DNA from: an uncultured bacterium | GTDB lineage: Bacteria > Planctomycetota > UBA8108 > UBA1146 | DNA length: 44,700 nt | Direction: 5' to 3' | Assembly: GCA_913056395.1 (NCBI GenBank) | Contig: CAJXMG010000022.1 | Span: 1-44,700 of the forward strand | Program-made: the position numbers and the translations under genes | Notes under the pieces: generated by a model | What the model was told of the DNA's origin: nothing | Seen by the model: the letters and a program-made list of their open reading frames with translations, nothing else | Database searches by the model: none | Part shown: piece after piece, positions 25,984-33,867 of the stretch | Position numbering within the stretch: position 1 is the first letter of the stretch | Layout: every line of letters starts with the position of its first letter

Positions 25984-27150
25984 CTACTTGTAGGCGGGGA
26001 TTCCCGTGATTTCGTGGCCAAGGATCAATGAGTGGATGTCGTGTGTCCCCTCATAAGTCTTAACCGATTCAAGGTTCAGCATGTGACGTCCCACCGGGTA
26101 TTCGTGGGTGACTCCATTTGCCCCAAGGAGATCTCTGGCACTGCGAGCGATCTCGAGAGCCCAATGAACATTGTTTCGCTTGGCCATGGAGACGTGTTGT
26201 GCCGTCATTTTGCCGGACTCCTTGAGTTGGGAGAGTCGCAGGTTCAACAACTGTGCCTTGGTGATCTCCGTGAACATCTCGGCCAGTTTCTGTTGGACCA
26301 GTTGGAAGCTGGCAATCGGCTTGTCGAACTGGATCCGGCTCAGGGAGTAACTCTTGGCTGCGTCGAAGCATGCCATGGCTGCACCGGTGGCTCCCCAGGC
26401 GATTCCGTAACGAGCCTGAGTCAGGCATGAGAGAGGCCCGCCCAGTCCGTCTGCGTCTGGAAGCATATTGGATTTGGGGATTCTGCAATCCTGGAAGTGC
26501 AGCTCGCTGGTAATGGACGCTCTGAGAGAAAACTTCTTTTCCTGTTTGGTCGTGCTGAATCCTTCGGTTCCCTTTTCGACAAGGAAGCCTTTGATGCGAC
26601 CGTCCAGTTTTGCCCAGACAACGGCGACGTCTGCGACACAGCCATTGGTGATCCACATCTTGTTTCCGTTGAGCACGTAACTGTCGCCATCTTCGACGGC
26701 ATGGGTGATCATACCACTTGGATTGGAACCGTAATCGGGCTCCGTCAAACCGAAGCAGCCGATCATTCTTCCGGCAGCAAGCTCTGGCAGGAACTTCTGT
26801 TTTTGTTCTTCAGATCCGTAGCGGTGAATCGGATACATGACCAAACCACCTTGAACACTGACAAAGGATCTGAGACCGCTGTCTCCCCGCTCGAGTTCTT
26901 GCATGATCAAGCCGTAAGCGGTGTTGTCGAGACCGGCACACTCATAGCCCTCGAGATTTGCGCCGAGTAGGCCCAGTTCGCCCAGCATGGGAATCACCTG
27001 GTTGGGGAATCGGTCTTCCATGAAACAGTCGTCGATGATGTCGACAATCTGATCGTCTACAAAGTCCCGGACCGTATCCCTGATGAGGCGCTGCTCTTCC
27101 GTCAATACGTCATCAAGGATGTAAAAGTCGGCGCCTTCGAACTTGTCCAT
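25984..27150 (-). CDS. Acyl-CoA dehydrogenase, glutaryl-CoA dehydrogenase-like
   Basis: This is a 388-residue FAD enzyme. Similarity is closest to glutaryl-CoA dehydrogenase: GLRSFVSVQGGLVMYPI keeps the Arg-Ser pair used for the glutaryl carboxylate, and CFGLTEPDYGSNPSGM, KMWITNG and ARYGIAWG are also present. The catalytic base is in KTYEGTHDIHSLILGHEITG. Such enzymes oxidise and decarboxylate glutaryl-CoA to crotonyl-CoA in lysine and aromatic degradation. The ATG at 27150 has GGGAGG five bases upstream and is preferred to the upstream ATG. The gene has its own 5' region with a dyad at 27243-27258. It is not in an operon with the other beta-oxidation genes. Confidence 0.9.
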   Translation of the reverse strand: MDKFEGADFYILDDVLTEEQRLIRDTVRDFVDDQIVDIIDDCFMEDRFPNQVIPMLGELGLLGANLEGYECAGLDNTAYGLIMQELERGDSGLRSFVSVQGGLVMYPIHRYGSEEQKQKFLPELAAGRMIGCFGLTEPDYGSNPSGMITHAVEDGDSYVLNGNKMWITNGCVADVAVVWAKLDGRIKGFLVEKGTEGFSTTKQEKKFSLRASITSELHFQDCRIPKSNMLPDADGLGGPLSCLTQARYGIAWGATGAAMACFDAAKSYSLSRIQFDKPIASFQLVQQKLAEMFTEITKAQLLNLRLSQLKESGKMTAQHVSMAKRNNVHWALEIARSARDLLGANGVTHEYPVGRHMLNLESVKTYEGTHDIHSLILGHEITGIPAYK

Positions 27151-27215
27151 GGGACCTCCCAACGTGAAATCAATTTTTCCCATTGCTCATATCGTATCGA
27201 AAATGGGGCGTCATT

Positions 27216-27258
27216 GAATTGAATCACGAGCCCCGTGGAAGTGAATTGTCGTCAATTC
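27216..27258. promoter_or_regulatory. Candidate operator upstream of the acyl-CoA dehydrogenase
   Basis: A perfect inverted repeat GAATTG-TCGT-CAATTC occupies 27243-27258. A third copy of the half-site GAATTG lies at 27216-27221. The dyad is about 95 bases upstream of the start codon. The arrangement suits a dimeric repressor or activator; the protein is unknown. Confidence 0.35.
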
Positions 27259-27335
27259 GGGACCGGAAAGGTCGTTAGGCGACATGAAGGCGACAATAGC
27301 CATTAGGTGAGCAGATCAGTGAGGCTGAAACAGAC

Positions 27336-27370
27336 AAAAAAACAGGCCGGTACCGGAAGGCACCGACCTG
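27336..27370 (-). terminator. Intrinsic terminator after the tRNA-Lys/tRNA-Glu genes
   Basis: On the minus strand, CAGGTCGGTGCC pairs with GGTACCGGCCTG (12 base pairs, two G-U) around a TTCC loop, followed at once by seven T residues. It lies ten bases after tRNA-Glu. It ends the rpsB-tsf-pyrH-frr-tRNA transcript and separates it from the acyl-CoA dehydrogenase. Confidence 0.92.
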
Positions 27371-27379
27371 GTATTTAAG

Positions 27380-27454
27380 TGACCCCAAGGGGATTCGAAC
27401 CCCTGTTCTCAGGATGAAAACCTGATGTCCTAGACCTGACTAGACGATGGGGCC
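27380..27454 (-). tRNA. tRNA-Glu (anticodon TTC)
   Basis: The cloverleaf is clear on the minus strand. The acceptor is GGCCCCA with TGGGGTC, the anticodon stem is CAGG/CCTG around TTTTCAT, and the T arm is CAGGGGTTCGAATCCCCTT. The discriminator is A. CCA is not encoded (the next bases are CTT). It is 12 bases downstream of tRNA-Lys and is followed by a strong terminator. Confidence 0.95.
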
Positions 27455-27466
27455 TAATTTCAAAAG

Positions 27467-27539
27467 TGAGAGCAGATGGGCTCGAACCATCGACCGACGC
27501 CTTAAAAGGGCGTTGCTCTACCAACTGAGCTATGCTCCC
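27467..27539 (-). tRNA. tRNA-Lys (anticodon TTT)
   Basis: The minus-strand cloverleaf has acceptor GGGAGCA with TGCTCTC, D arm GCTCAGTTGGTAGAGC, anticodon loop CTTTTAA on the stem ACGCC/GGCGT, and T arm GATGGTTCGAGCCCATC. The discriminator is A and CCA is not encoded. A promoter-like pair lies just upstream at 27550-27578. Confidence 0.95.
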
Positions 27540-27549
27540 GGAACACGGG

Positions 27550-27578
27550 AGACTACCGAGTCAAAAATTGCACGTCAA
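27550..27578 (-). promoter_or_regulatory. Predicted tRNA-Lys/tRNA-Glu promoter
   Basis: On the minus strand, TTGACG (27573-27578) and TAGTCT (27550-27555) are separated by 17 bases. The -35 is strong and the -10 weak. The expected transcript start is only a few bases before tRNA-Lys. The tRNAs may also be read through from frr, whose stop is 57 bases upstream. Confidence 0.45.
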
Positions 27579-27596
27579 CATCATCCCCGCCGAATT

Positions 27597-28154
27597 TCAA
27601 ATTTCCATCAACTCGGCGGTCTTCTTTTTGAGGTCCTCGTCGACCTGTTTTTCCAGAGATTTGAGAATCTCCTGAATACGGTCCTTGCTGGAGGACAGCT
27701 CGTCTTCAGAGATTTCACCGTCTTTTTTGGAGGTTTCAAAGGTTTTATTGGCGTCTCGACGGACATTTCTCATGGAAATACGCGATTCCTCGGCGATTTC
27801 CTTGGCCCGGGAGACCAGTTGCTTCCTGCGCTCCTCAGAGAGGGGTGGAACCTTCAGGCGGATCAATTTGCCGTCATTTTGAGGGGTGATCCCCAAATCC
27901 GAGGCCAAAAGCCCCTTTTCCATGTCCCCTATGGCGTTGGCGTCAAAGGGTTTGATGACAATCTGGTCCGCTTCCGGAACGGAAATACTCGCCATGTCCT
28001 TGATCGGAGTGGCAGTGCCGTAGTAATCGACCCGAATCGTTTCAACCAGACCGGGGTGAGCCCTGCCAGTTCGCATTCCGCGGAACTCGTCTCTCATGAA
28101 ATCCAGGGCTTTGGTCATGCGCTCTTCCGCGTCCAGAACAGTTTCGTCGATCAT
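27597..28154 (-). CDS. frr: Ribosome recycling factor
   Basis: RRF splits post-termination ribosomes together with EF-G. The 185-residue protein has the standard length and sequence: ALDFMRDEFRGMRTGRAHPG, VDYYGTATPIKDMASISVPE, IRLKVPPLSEERRKQLV and the C-terminal helix EKQVDEDLKKKTAELMEI. AAAGGAATCAA precedes the ATG. It follows pyrH by about 60 bases in the conserved rpsB-tsf-pyrH-frr order. Confidence 0.98.
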   Translation of the reverse strand: MIDETVLDAEERMTKALDFMRDEFRGMRTGRAHPGLVETIRVDYYGTATPIKDMASISVPEADQIVIKPFDANAIGDMEKGLLASDLGITPQNDGKLIRLKVPPLSEERRKQLVSRAKEIAEESRISMRNVRRDANKTFETSKKDGEISEDELSSSKDRIQEILKSLEKQVDEDLKKKTAELMEI

Positions 28155-28215
28155 TTGATTCCTTTCGTGGATTCATCCGGTGCAGGGGTCCGGTTGCTGC
28201 CGGAAGCCTGCCACC

Positions 28216-28923
28216 TCAAGGCCCAGAATAAACCAGAGTGCCCAGAGTTTCCCCCATGAGGGCCTTCTCGACAGCTCCGGGTGGCGTCATGTCAAAGACT
28301 CTCAGGTTGAGGCCTTGTTCATTACACATCGTGAAGGCAGTGGAGTCCATGACACGCAATTTCAGGCTCAGAGCCTCGTCGAAGGTCAGCGATTCGTATT
28401 TCACTGCGTCAGCGTGTTTTTCTGGATCCTTGTCGTAGACGCCGTCCACCCGGGTCGCCTTGAGAACCTCGGAACAGCCCAATTCTGCTGCCCGAAGCGT
28501 CGCACAGGTGTCCGTGGTGAAGAACGGATTCCCGGTGCCTCCTGAGAGCACGAGAACGGTCCCCTGCTCCAGTAGTTCGCGCCCGCTCATCGATTCAAAA
28601 GGAAGGACCTGCGGGACCGGTGTCCCCGCTCCCATAACGACGGACCGGGTGCCCTCGATCATTAGGCGGGCATGAATCGCCAGCGCATTCACATGAGTGG
28701 CTGCCATACCGATGGAATCGGCCACAGGTTGCGGCAAAGAGGTCTCTTGCCAATCTTGCCCCCTGCAAATGTTACCTGCACCGACAACGATGGCGATCTG
28801 TACATCAGAACTCGCCCGGCTGACCTGTTTGGCCAGCCGGGCGAGGGAATCTGCACACAATCCGGTTCCTGAATCGCCTCCCAGAGCCTCACCACTGACT
28901 TTCAACAGAACTCTGCGCGTCAA
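28216..28923 (-). CDS. pyrH: Uridylate kinase (UMP kinase)
   Basis: This enzyme phosphorylates UMP to UDP in pyrimidine nucleotide synthesis and is a hexamer in bacteria. Motifs seen are RRVLLKVSGEALGG, IVVGAGNICRG, GMAATHVNALA, VLVLSGGTGNPFFTTDT and ATRVDGVYDKDPEKH. I prefer the TTG start at 28923 (235 residues), with GGAAAGG seven bases upstream and an N-terminus like other PyrH proteins. A TTG at 28959 inside the tsf end would add 12 residues and is less supported. It sits between tsf and frr in the classical order. Confidence 0.96.
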   Translation of the reverse strand: MTRRVLLKVSGEALGGDSGTGLCADSLARLAKQVSRASSDVQIAIVVGAGNICRGQDWQETSLPQPVADSIGMAATHVNALAIHARLMIEGTRSVVMGAGTPVPQVLPFESMSGRELLEQGTVLVLSGGTGNPFFTTDTCATLRAAELGCSEVLKATRVDGVYDKDPEKHADAVKYESLTFDEALSLKLRVMDSTAFTMCNEQGLNLRVFDMTPPGAVEKALMGETLGTLVYSGP

Positions 28924-28942
28924 GGTCAGACCTTTCCGAAGA

Positions 28943-29533
28943 TCAGTTACCGATTTCAAGGCGATGGAAACGGGTCAACTGAATGTTCTCACCAATGGTG
29001 GCGATGGCATCCGTCACGACCTGCTCAATCGACTTCTTGTCATCTTTGATAAAGGCCTGCTTGAGAAGGCAAACCTCGGAGTAATACTTGTTCAGCTTGC
29101 CCTCAACGATGTTTTCACGAATGTTCTCGGGCTTGTCCTGAACCTGCTCCATGAAGACAGCGCGTTCACGCTCGACCGCAGCCTGGTCCAACTCCTCGGG
29201 CTTGAGTGCCTGAGGGTTCATGGCAGCGATATGCATGGCGATATCACGAATCAATTCCTGAAACTGATCGTTTTTGGCAACGAAATCGGTTTCGCAGAGG
29301 ACTTCAACGATCACGCCAATTTTTCCATTGGAATGAACATAAGAGCCCACCCAACCCTGATTGGTGGCTCGGTCTGCTTTTTTGGCAGCCATTTGTGCAC
29401 CACGGGCCCGCAGCAAATCCACGGCTGCTTCCAGATTACCGGAGGCTTCCTGAAGTGCTTTTTTGCACTCCATCATGCCTACACCAGTTTTCTGTCTCAG
29501 TTCAGCGACATCCTTGGCACTGAAATCACTCAT
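28943..29533 (-). CDS. tsf: Elongation factor Ts, short form
   Basis: EF-Ts exchanges GDP for GTP on EF-Tu. The protein of 196 residues starts MSDFSAKDVAELRQKTGVGM, with the signatures MMECKKALQEASGNLEAAV and VEVLCETDFVAKNDQF. It is far shorter than the 283-residue E. coli protein and matches the compact Thermus-type form, which lacks much of the second core subdomain. The ATG at 29533 has GGAG at good spacing; the longer frame has none. It lies between rpsB and pyrH. Confidence 0.97.
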   Translation of the reverse strand: MSDFSAKDVAELRQKTGVGMMECKKALQEASGNLEAAVDLLRARGAQMAAKKADRATNQGWVGSYVHSNGKIGVIVEVLCETDFVAKNDQFQELIRDIAMHIAAMNPQALKPEELDQAAVERERAVFMEQVQDKPENIRENIVEGKLNKYYSEVCLLKQAFIKDDKKSIEQVVTDAIATIGENIQLTRFHRLEIGN

Positions 29534-29569
29534 CGGTTCTCCGATCTGACCGGGGTTACCCGGTTCCAA

Positions 29570-30511
29570 TTATTCTGCTGGTTTCTCGCCTGCGTCGCTG
29601 GCGGGAGTTTCCTTGTTTGCATCGGCCTTCCCGGATCCTTTTTCGGGAGTGACCACCAACTTGGGTTTGGCCTTGGCGCTGGCCGGTGCATCTGCACCCG
29701 GCGCAGGTTGAGGAGGAGTAAACTCTTTGGCCCGATTCTCCTTGGTGAGATTACGGGTCTTCTCCTTGTCCTTGGCTTTTCTTTCCTCGGAAGCTTTGCG
29801 TGCAGCCTCTTCCGCCTGCTGGGCGACCAACTTGTCTCTTCCAGCGATGATGGAATCGGCAAGACGGCTGAGGATGACCTCGATGCTTCTGTAGGCGTCG
29901 TCATTACCCGGAATCGGAATGTCAACCATGCCTGGATCGCAATCGGTATCGACGATGGAGATCACCGGGATTCCTTTGCTTCGTGCTTCGCGAACTGCGA
30001 TTTCATCCCTGCGGATGTCGACGGTGATCATGGCACCGGGCATGCGGCTCATGTTGCGGATACCTTCGAGGTTGCGGAAGATCTTGCGACGCTCACGCTC
30101 CATCGTAGCCAATTCCTTTTTGCCACGGCTGCCGTCTTTGGCATCTGCAAGATCCCGCTCCAGTTCCTCGAGCCTGCGCAGGCGCGAGCGGATCGTCTGG
30201 AAGTTGGTCAGGGTTCCACCGAGCCAACGGTGCACGCAGAAGTGCATGCCACAACGACCGGATTGCTCGCGAACCACTTCACGTGCCTGTGACTTTGTGC
30301 CGACAAAGACAACCTCATGACCCGCAGCACAGATGCTCTCAAGGAAGTGCTGGGCACGAACGAGTCCACGCACAGTCTGGCGCAGATCAATCACGTGGAT
30401 CTTGTTGTGTTTCTGATGAATGTAGGGAGCCATGGCAGGATGCCAGCGACTCGAGCGGTGACCGAAGTGTACTCCGGCCTCAATTAATTCCTGGATCTGT
30501 AATCCGGACAT
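29570..30511 (-). CDS. rpsB: 30S ribosomal protein S2 with long charged C-terminal tail
   Basis: The S2 core fills about residues 1-230 (MSGLQIQELIEAGVHFGHRS, RWHPAMAPYIHQKHNKIHVI, GTKSQAREVV, CVHRWLGGTLTNFQTI, DTDCDPGMVDIPIPGNDDAYR). A tail of about 75 residues follows, rich in Lys, Glu, Ala and Pro (KASEERKAKDKEKTRNL to ETPASDAGEKPAE), making 313 residues in total. Typical S2 is about 225-260. AGGA precedes the ATG at good spacing. It is first in the rpsB-tsf-pyrH-frr run, behind a 230-base leader. Confidence 0.98.
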   Translation of the reverse strand: MSGLQIQELIEAGVHFGHRSSRWHPAMAPYIHQKHNKIHVIDLRQTVRGLVRAQHFLESICAAGHEVVFVGTKSQAREVVREQSGRCGMHFCVHRWLGGTLTNFQTIRSRLRRLEELERDLADAKDGSRGKKELATMERERRKIFRNLEGIRNMSRMPGAMITVDIRRDEIAVREARSKGIPVISIVDTDCDPGMVDIPIPGNDDAYRSIEVILSRLADSIIAGRDKLVAQQAEEAARKASEERKAKDKEKTRNLTKENRAKEFTPPQPAPGADAPASAKAKPKLVVTPEKGSGKADANKETPASDAGEKPAE

Positions 30512-30742
30512 CAGGATTCCTTTCCTTCCCGCTCAGGGGCCCTTCAGCAGGTTACCCACGGGTTGGTATTGAACAGGCTGCTCACAGGCAACCGTTGTAA
30601 AAAGCCCTGCAAACAACGCAGTGCAAGCGAGTAAATTAGCGATCTGGACAGGGACCATCAATCGAATCAGGCCTATTGCCCGGCGGTTATCGGGTCTGAT
30701 CTGGACCTACAGCCCTCAACGCCGACGAAGAACAGGAAGGGC
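30512..30742 (-). other. rpsB leader and spacer
   Basis: This 231-base stretch lies between the Gfo/Idh stop and rpsB, both leftward. On the minus strand it holds a weak promoter-like pair, TTGCAC and TTTTTA spaced 17. Nearer the gene, GGTTGCC can pair with GGTAACC about 30 bases later. S2 synthesis is autoregulated through its leader in other bacteria, so a regulatory structure is possible, but I recognise no known motif. Confidence 0.3.
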
Positions 30743-31756
30743 TCACTGACTGGAAAGATCTGTCAGGCGATCCTGACGCCCTCTCAGGCTATCGAGCACC
30801 ATTTCAGCGGCCCTCATGGCCCTCACCCCCTGCGGGCCTGTTACGGCGACAGGGCGGTTCCCACGGGCAGATTCCATAAATGCTTCCAGTTCTGCACGGA
30901 GAGGTTCGGCGCCGCTGATTTCAAGGGGGGCCTGGTCCAAATGGCGCTCCAGAAACTCCTCCGCCCCCCCGGGAGCATCGATCCGACCGGAGGAATCGAG
31001 GAAGTTTTCCGGGTCGTAGTCAGGATCCAAGCGCACCTGAAACCCGCTGCGGTCGACGAGGTCCAGGCTCACGTAGTGGCGAGGCGAGAAGATTCGCACT
31101 TTCCTTGATCGACTGAAGGCCACACGGCTCGTTTTGACGAAAGCCGTCGCACCAGAAGCAAAACCAAGCCGTGCATGGGCCAGGTCTTCCGTGGGCGAAA
31201 TCACTCGGGTTCCATGTGCTTCGACGTCTACCAGATCGCTCTTCATCAAGTGAAGGACGATGTCAATATCATGGATCATCAGGTCGTGAACGACGCTGGT
31301 CTCTGTGGAGCGCAGGGAATACGGATGGATCCGGTCACACTCGATGAAGGTCGGCTGTCCGATTTCACGCAGGGCGGAACGGACGACGGGATTGAACCGT
31401 TCGATATGACCCACCTGAAGGGTCGCTCCATATTGATCAGCGATATCGCAAAGCGCCTGGGCGTCTTCCAGGGTGTGTGCCAAAGGCTTTTCAACGAGAA
31501 CGGCTTTGCCCGCCTTGAGAAACGGTTCTGCCGTTTGACGGTGAAGAGGTGTGGGAGTCACGATGCTGACGGCGTCGATGAGATCGATCAAAGCGTCAGG
31601 GTCCTCAAATGGTTTGCAACCATTCTGCGAGGCGATCTCCCGACAGCGATCAGGATCGGAGTCATAAACCCCTACCAATTCTGCATCGGGAATATCATTC
31701 CAGTTTCTGGCGTGGGCACTGCCCAGATGGCCGACACCGATTACTGCAACCTTCAT
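30743..31756 (-). CDS. Gfo/Idh/MocA-family dehydrogenase, possibly GnnA-like (UDP-GlcNAc 3-dehydrogenase)
   Basis: This 337-residue NAD(P)-dependent oxidoreductase has the Rossmann motif VAVIGVGHLGSAHARNW, the family lysine in VLVEKPLAHTLEDA, VGHIERFNPVV and the active-site region VVHDLMIHDIDIVLHLM. It follows lpxA by eight bases. In Acidithiobacillus and Leptospira, GnnA oxidises the 3-OH of UDP-GlcNAc and GnnB then aminates it, giving substrate for amide-linked lipid A. Position next to lpxA fits this role. No gnnB-type aminotransferase lies here, so the function remains inference. It is the last gene of the long minus-strand run. Confidence 0.85.
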   Translation of the reverse strand: MKVAVIGVGHLGSAHARNWNDIPDAELVGVYDSDPDRCREIASQNGCKPFEDPDALIDLIDAVSIVTPTPLHRQTAEPFLKAGKAVLVEKPLAHTLEDAQALCDIADQYGATLQVGHIERFNPVVRSALREIGQPTFIECDRIHPYSLRSTETSVVHDLMIHDIDIVLHLMKSDLVDVEAHGTRVISPTEDLAHARLGFASGATAFVKTSRVAFSRSRKVRIFSPRHYVSLDLVDRSGFQVRLDPDYDPENFLDSSGRIDAPGGAEEFLERHLDQAPLEISGAEPLRAELEAFMESARGNRPVAVTGPQGVRAMRAAEMVLDSLRGRQDRLTDLSSQ

Positions 31757-31764
31757 CGGACCTC

Positions 31765-32550
31765 CTATGGCTGAAGAGCCCGCCCTTGACGGCCCTCCTC
31801 GGAGCGACGAAGGAAGGAGCGCAGGTGCACTCCTTCTTCAGGCACCTCTCCCCTTTGCTCGAGGAGCTGGAAAGCCTCGCGACGAATCATGTTGTTGTTG
31901 TAGAGCAATCGTTGAGCTTCCTTGACCCAGGCGCAAACTGATTCATCTAGACCTGCCCGTTTCATGCCAACGGTATTGACCGCCCGGACTCTGGCAGGGT
32001 TGCCCTCGGTGATCAGGAAGGGAGGAGCGTCAGTGCTGACCTTGGTCATGCCGCCGATAAAGGCCAGTCGACCAACGGTGGCGTAATGATGCACCGCAGC
32101 CAAACCGCCGAAACCGGCCTGATCCTCGACAACCACGTGACCTCCAAGAAGAACGCCGTTGGCCATGATAACTTCATTGCCAACGATGCAATCGTGAGCT
32201 ACGTGAGAACTGGCCAGGATGTAACAACCATTTCCAAGACGTGTCACGCCACCACCCTGAACCGTTCCACGGTTGATGGTGCAATGCTCTCGAAAAAGAT
32301 TGTCGGAACCGATCTCCAGCCAGGTTTCTTCACCTTGCCACTTTTTGTCCTGGGGATCACCACCGATCACTGATCCGGCATGAATGATGTTTCTCTCACC
32401 CATGCGGGTGTTTTGGACCACAGAGGCGTGGTGATGGATGACACAATTGTCTCCGATGAAGACCTGGGGCCCTATGTAAGCGCCCGCACCGACTTCCACA
32501 CCTTCGCCCAGTTCAGCACCGGGATCGATAATCGCAGTTGGGTGAATCAA
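31765..32550 (-). CDS. lpxA: Acyl-ACP--UDP-N-acetylglucosamine O-acyltransferase
   Basis: LpxA performs the first step of lipid A synthesis in the cytoplasm, transferring a 3-hydroxyacyl chain to UDP-GlcNAc. The left-handed beta-helix hexapeptides run from IHPTAIIDPGAELGEG through about residue 190, with the catalytic His in LASSHVAHDCIVGNEVIMAN. The C-terminal helical domain follows. I prefer the TTG start at 32550, with GGGAG six bases upstream, giving 261 residues, almost the E. coli length, and an N-terminus MIHPTAI typical of the family. An ATG at 32571 would add seven residues. It overlaps nothing downstream and is eight bases from the Gfo/Idh gene. Confidence 0.96.
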   Translation of the reverse strand: MIHPTAIIDPGAELGEGVEVGAGAYIGPQVFIGDNCVIHHHASVVQNTRMGERNIIHAGSVIGGDPQDKKWQGEETWLEIGSDNLFREHCTINRGTVQGGGVTRLGNGCYILASSHVAHDCIVGNEVIMANGVLLGGHVVVEDQAGFGGLAAVHHYATVGRLAFIGGMTKVSTDAPPFLITEGNPARVRAVNTVGMKRAGLDESVCAWVKEAQRLLYNNNMIRREAFQLLEQRGEVPEEGVHLRSFLRRSEEGRQGRALQP

Positions 32551-32560
32551 TCCAAACTCC

Positions 32561-33865
32561 CTATTGAGCATCCACCAGCATGAACCGGATCGAAGCTTCA
32601 GTGACCGGCTTGCCGTCTACAGTAGCACGAACCAGCACTTCTGCGGACCTTTCCCGGAGCCTTTTCAATTCGGCCTCAAGGATCAACTGGTCCCCGGGAA
32701 CGACGGTTTTTCTGAATTTGACGTCGTCAATTCCCAGAATATAGGCCAACCGTGAAGCGTCCTGGCTGCCTCTGAGCAAGAGAACACCGGAAAGTTGGGC
32801 GAGTGCTTCCAGTTGAAGAACCCCCGGCATGACCGGTTGACCAGGGAAATGCCCCTGAAAGAAGTCTTCATTGAAAGTGACATTCTTCAGGCCAACAGCC
32901 CGCACCCCCTCCTCCACCTCCAGAACCCGATCGACGAGCAGGAAGGGATATCGATGCGGCAACAACTTGTGAATATCGCGAATTTCCAGACCTTTCGGTG
33001 ATCGAACCAGAATATCTTCCAGCTCCATCTCCCGAACGTGAGCTTGTGCAATTTTGCCTGCGAGGGTGCCGTTGAGACTGTGTCCACTGCGGTGGGCGAT
33101 GATATGACCCTGAAGAGAGCAACGGAGAACAAACAGGTCCCCCAATAAATCGAGCACCTTGTGCCGTGCAGGTTCATCGGTAAAGCGACCACCCAGAGCT
33201 TCACCCTGATCAGTAACAATCACGGTGTTTTCTTCGGTCGCGCCTTTACCCAGTCCCTTGGCTTTCAGCTCCTTGACTTCTCGCTCCAAAACAAAAGTGC
33301 GAGCAGGAGCGATTTCCTTACGATAGGTTTCCTCGTCGATTTTGAAATCGACGGTCTGGTTGAATCCAGGATCACCGGAATACTGCAAAGTGTAGGTCAC
33401 CCGAAGGTCATTCCCCGGCAAGGCGACGACACTGGCAAGATTTTCCTCTGCACTGACCGGTGTGGAAATGGCCAGAGTGCGGGCCCTTGACCCCTGAGCC
33501 TCAAGACCACTCTCCCCAACTCCTTCAAGAAAGGGTAAAGAGCTTCCGTCCATGCCAGGAACTTCCGCACCATCCATTTCGATGACCGCATTTTCGACAC
33601 CCAGAACATGCAAAACAGAAAGCAGATGCTCGCAGGTGTGAACCTCCACGTCCCCGATTCCAAAACTGGTGCGTCGGGGGTTCTTGCGAAGGGTCTCCAG
33701 GCTCAGGGGGATCCGAACCTCCGGAGATTGATCTACGCGGACGAATTGAATGCCACTGTCCGGTTCTCCCGGCAGCATTCGAAGGGTGGTCTCCTCACCC
33801 GAGTGGAGACCAGGACCCTTGAAAACGGTTTCATTGCGGATCGTGTGTTGGTTCGGAGAATTCAA
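32561..33865 (-). CDS. lpxC-fabZ: Bifunctional LpxC-FabZ fusion (UDP-3-O-acyl-GlcNAc deacetylase / 3-hydroxyacyl-ACP dehydratase)
   Basis: This is a 434-residue fusion. LpxC occupies about 1-285: zinc ligands are in VHTCEHLLSVLH and PARHKVLDLLGDL, with a second His motif in GHIIAHRSGHSLNG. FabZ occupies about 290-434, with HKLLPHRYPFLLVDRVLEVE and the active-site segment FQGHFPGQPVMPGVLQLEAL. LpxC commits the pathway to lipid A; FabZ makes unsaturated acyl-ACP and competes for the same 3-hydroxyacyl-ACP. Such fusions are known in Bacteroidetes and some other phyla. The TTG start at 33865 gives a normal LpxC N-terminus but has only a weak ribosome site two bases after the ompH stop, which may imply coupled translation. 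Confidence 0.96.
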   Translation of the reverse strand: MNSPNQHTIRNETVFKGPGLHSGEETTLRMLPGEPDSGIQFVRVDQSPEVRIPLSLETLRKNPRRTSFGIGDVEVHTCEHLLSVLHVLGVENAVIEMDGAEVPGMDGSSLPFLEGVGESGLEAQGSRARTLAISTPVSAEENLASVVALPGNDLRVTYTLQYSGDPGFNQTVDFKIDEETYRKEIAPARTFVLEREVKELKAKGLGKGATEENTVIVTDQGEALGGRFTDEPARHKVLDLLGDLFVLRCSLQGHIIAHRSGHSLNGTLAGKIAQAHVREMELEDILVRSPKGLEIRDIHKLLPHRYPFLLVDRVLEVEEGVRAVGLKNVTFNEDFFQGHFPGQPVMPGVLQLEALAQLSGVLLLRGSQDASRLAYILGIDDVKFRKTVVPGDQLILEAELKRLRERSAEVLVRATVDGKPVTEASIRFMLVDAQ

Positions 33866-33867
33866 AG

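Noticed and set aside
27447-28259. Plus-strand frame of 270 codons opposite frr and the tRNAs
   Set aside because: It runs through two tRNA genes and frr, so it cannot be a real protein gene.
28697-30292. Plus-strand open frame of 531 codons opposite pyrH, tsf and rpsB
   Set aside because: It is a shadow of three certain minus-strand genes. It has no family features and crosses gene boundaries.
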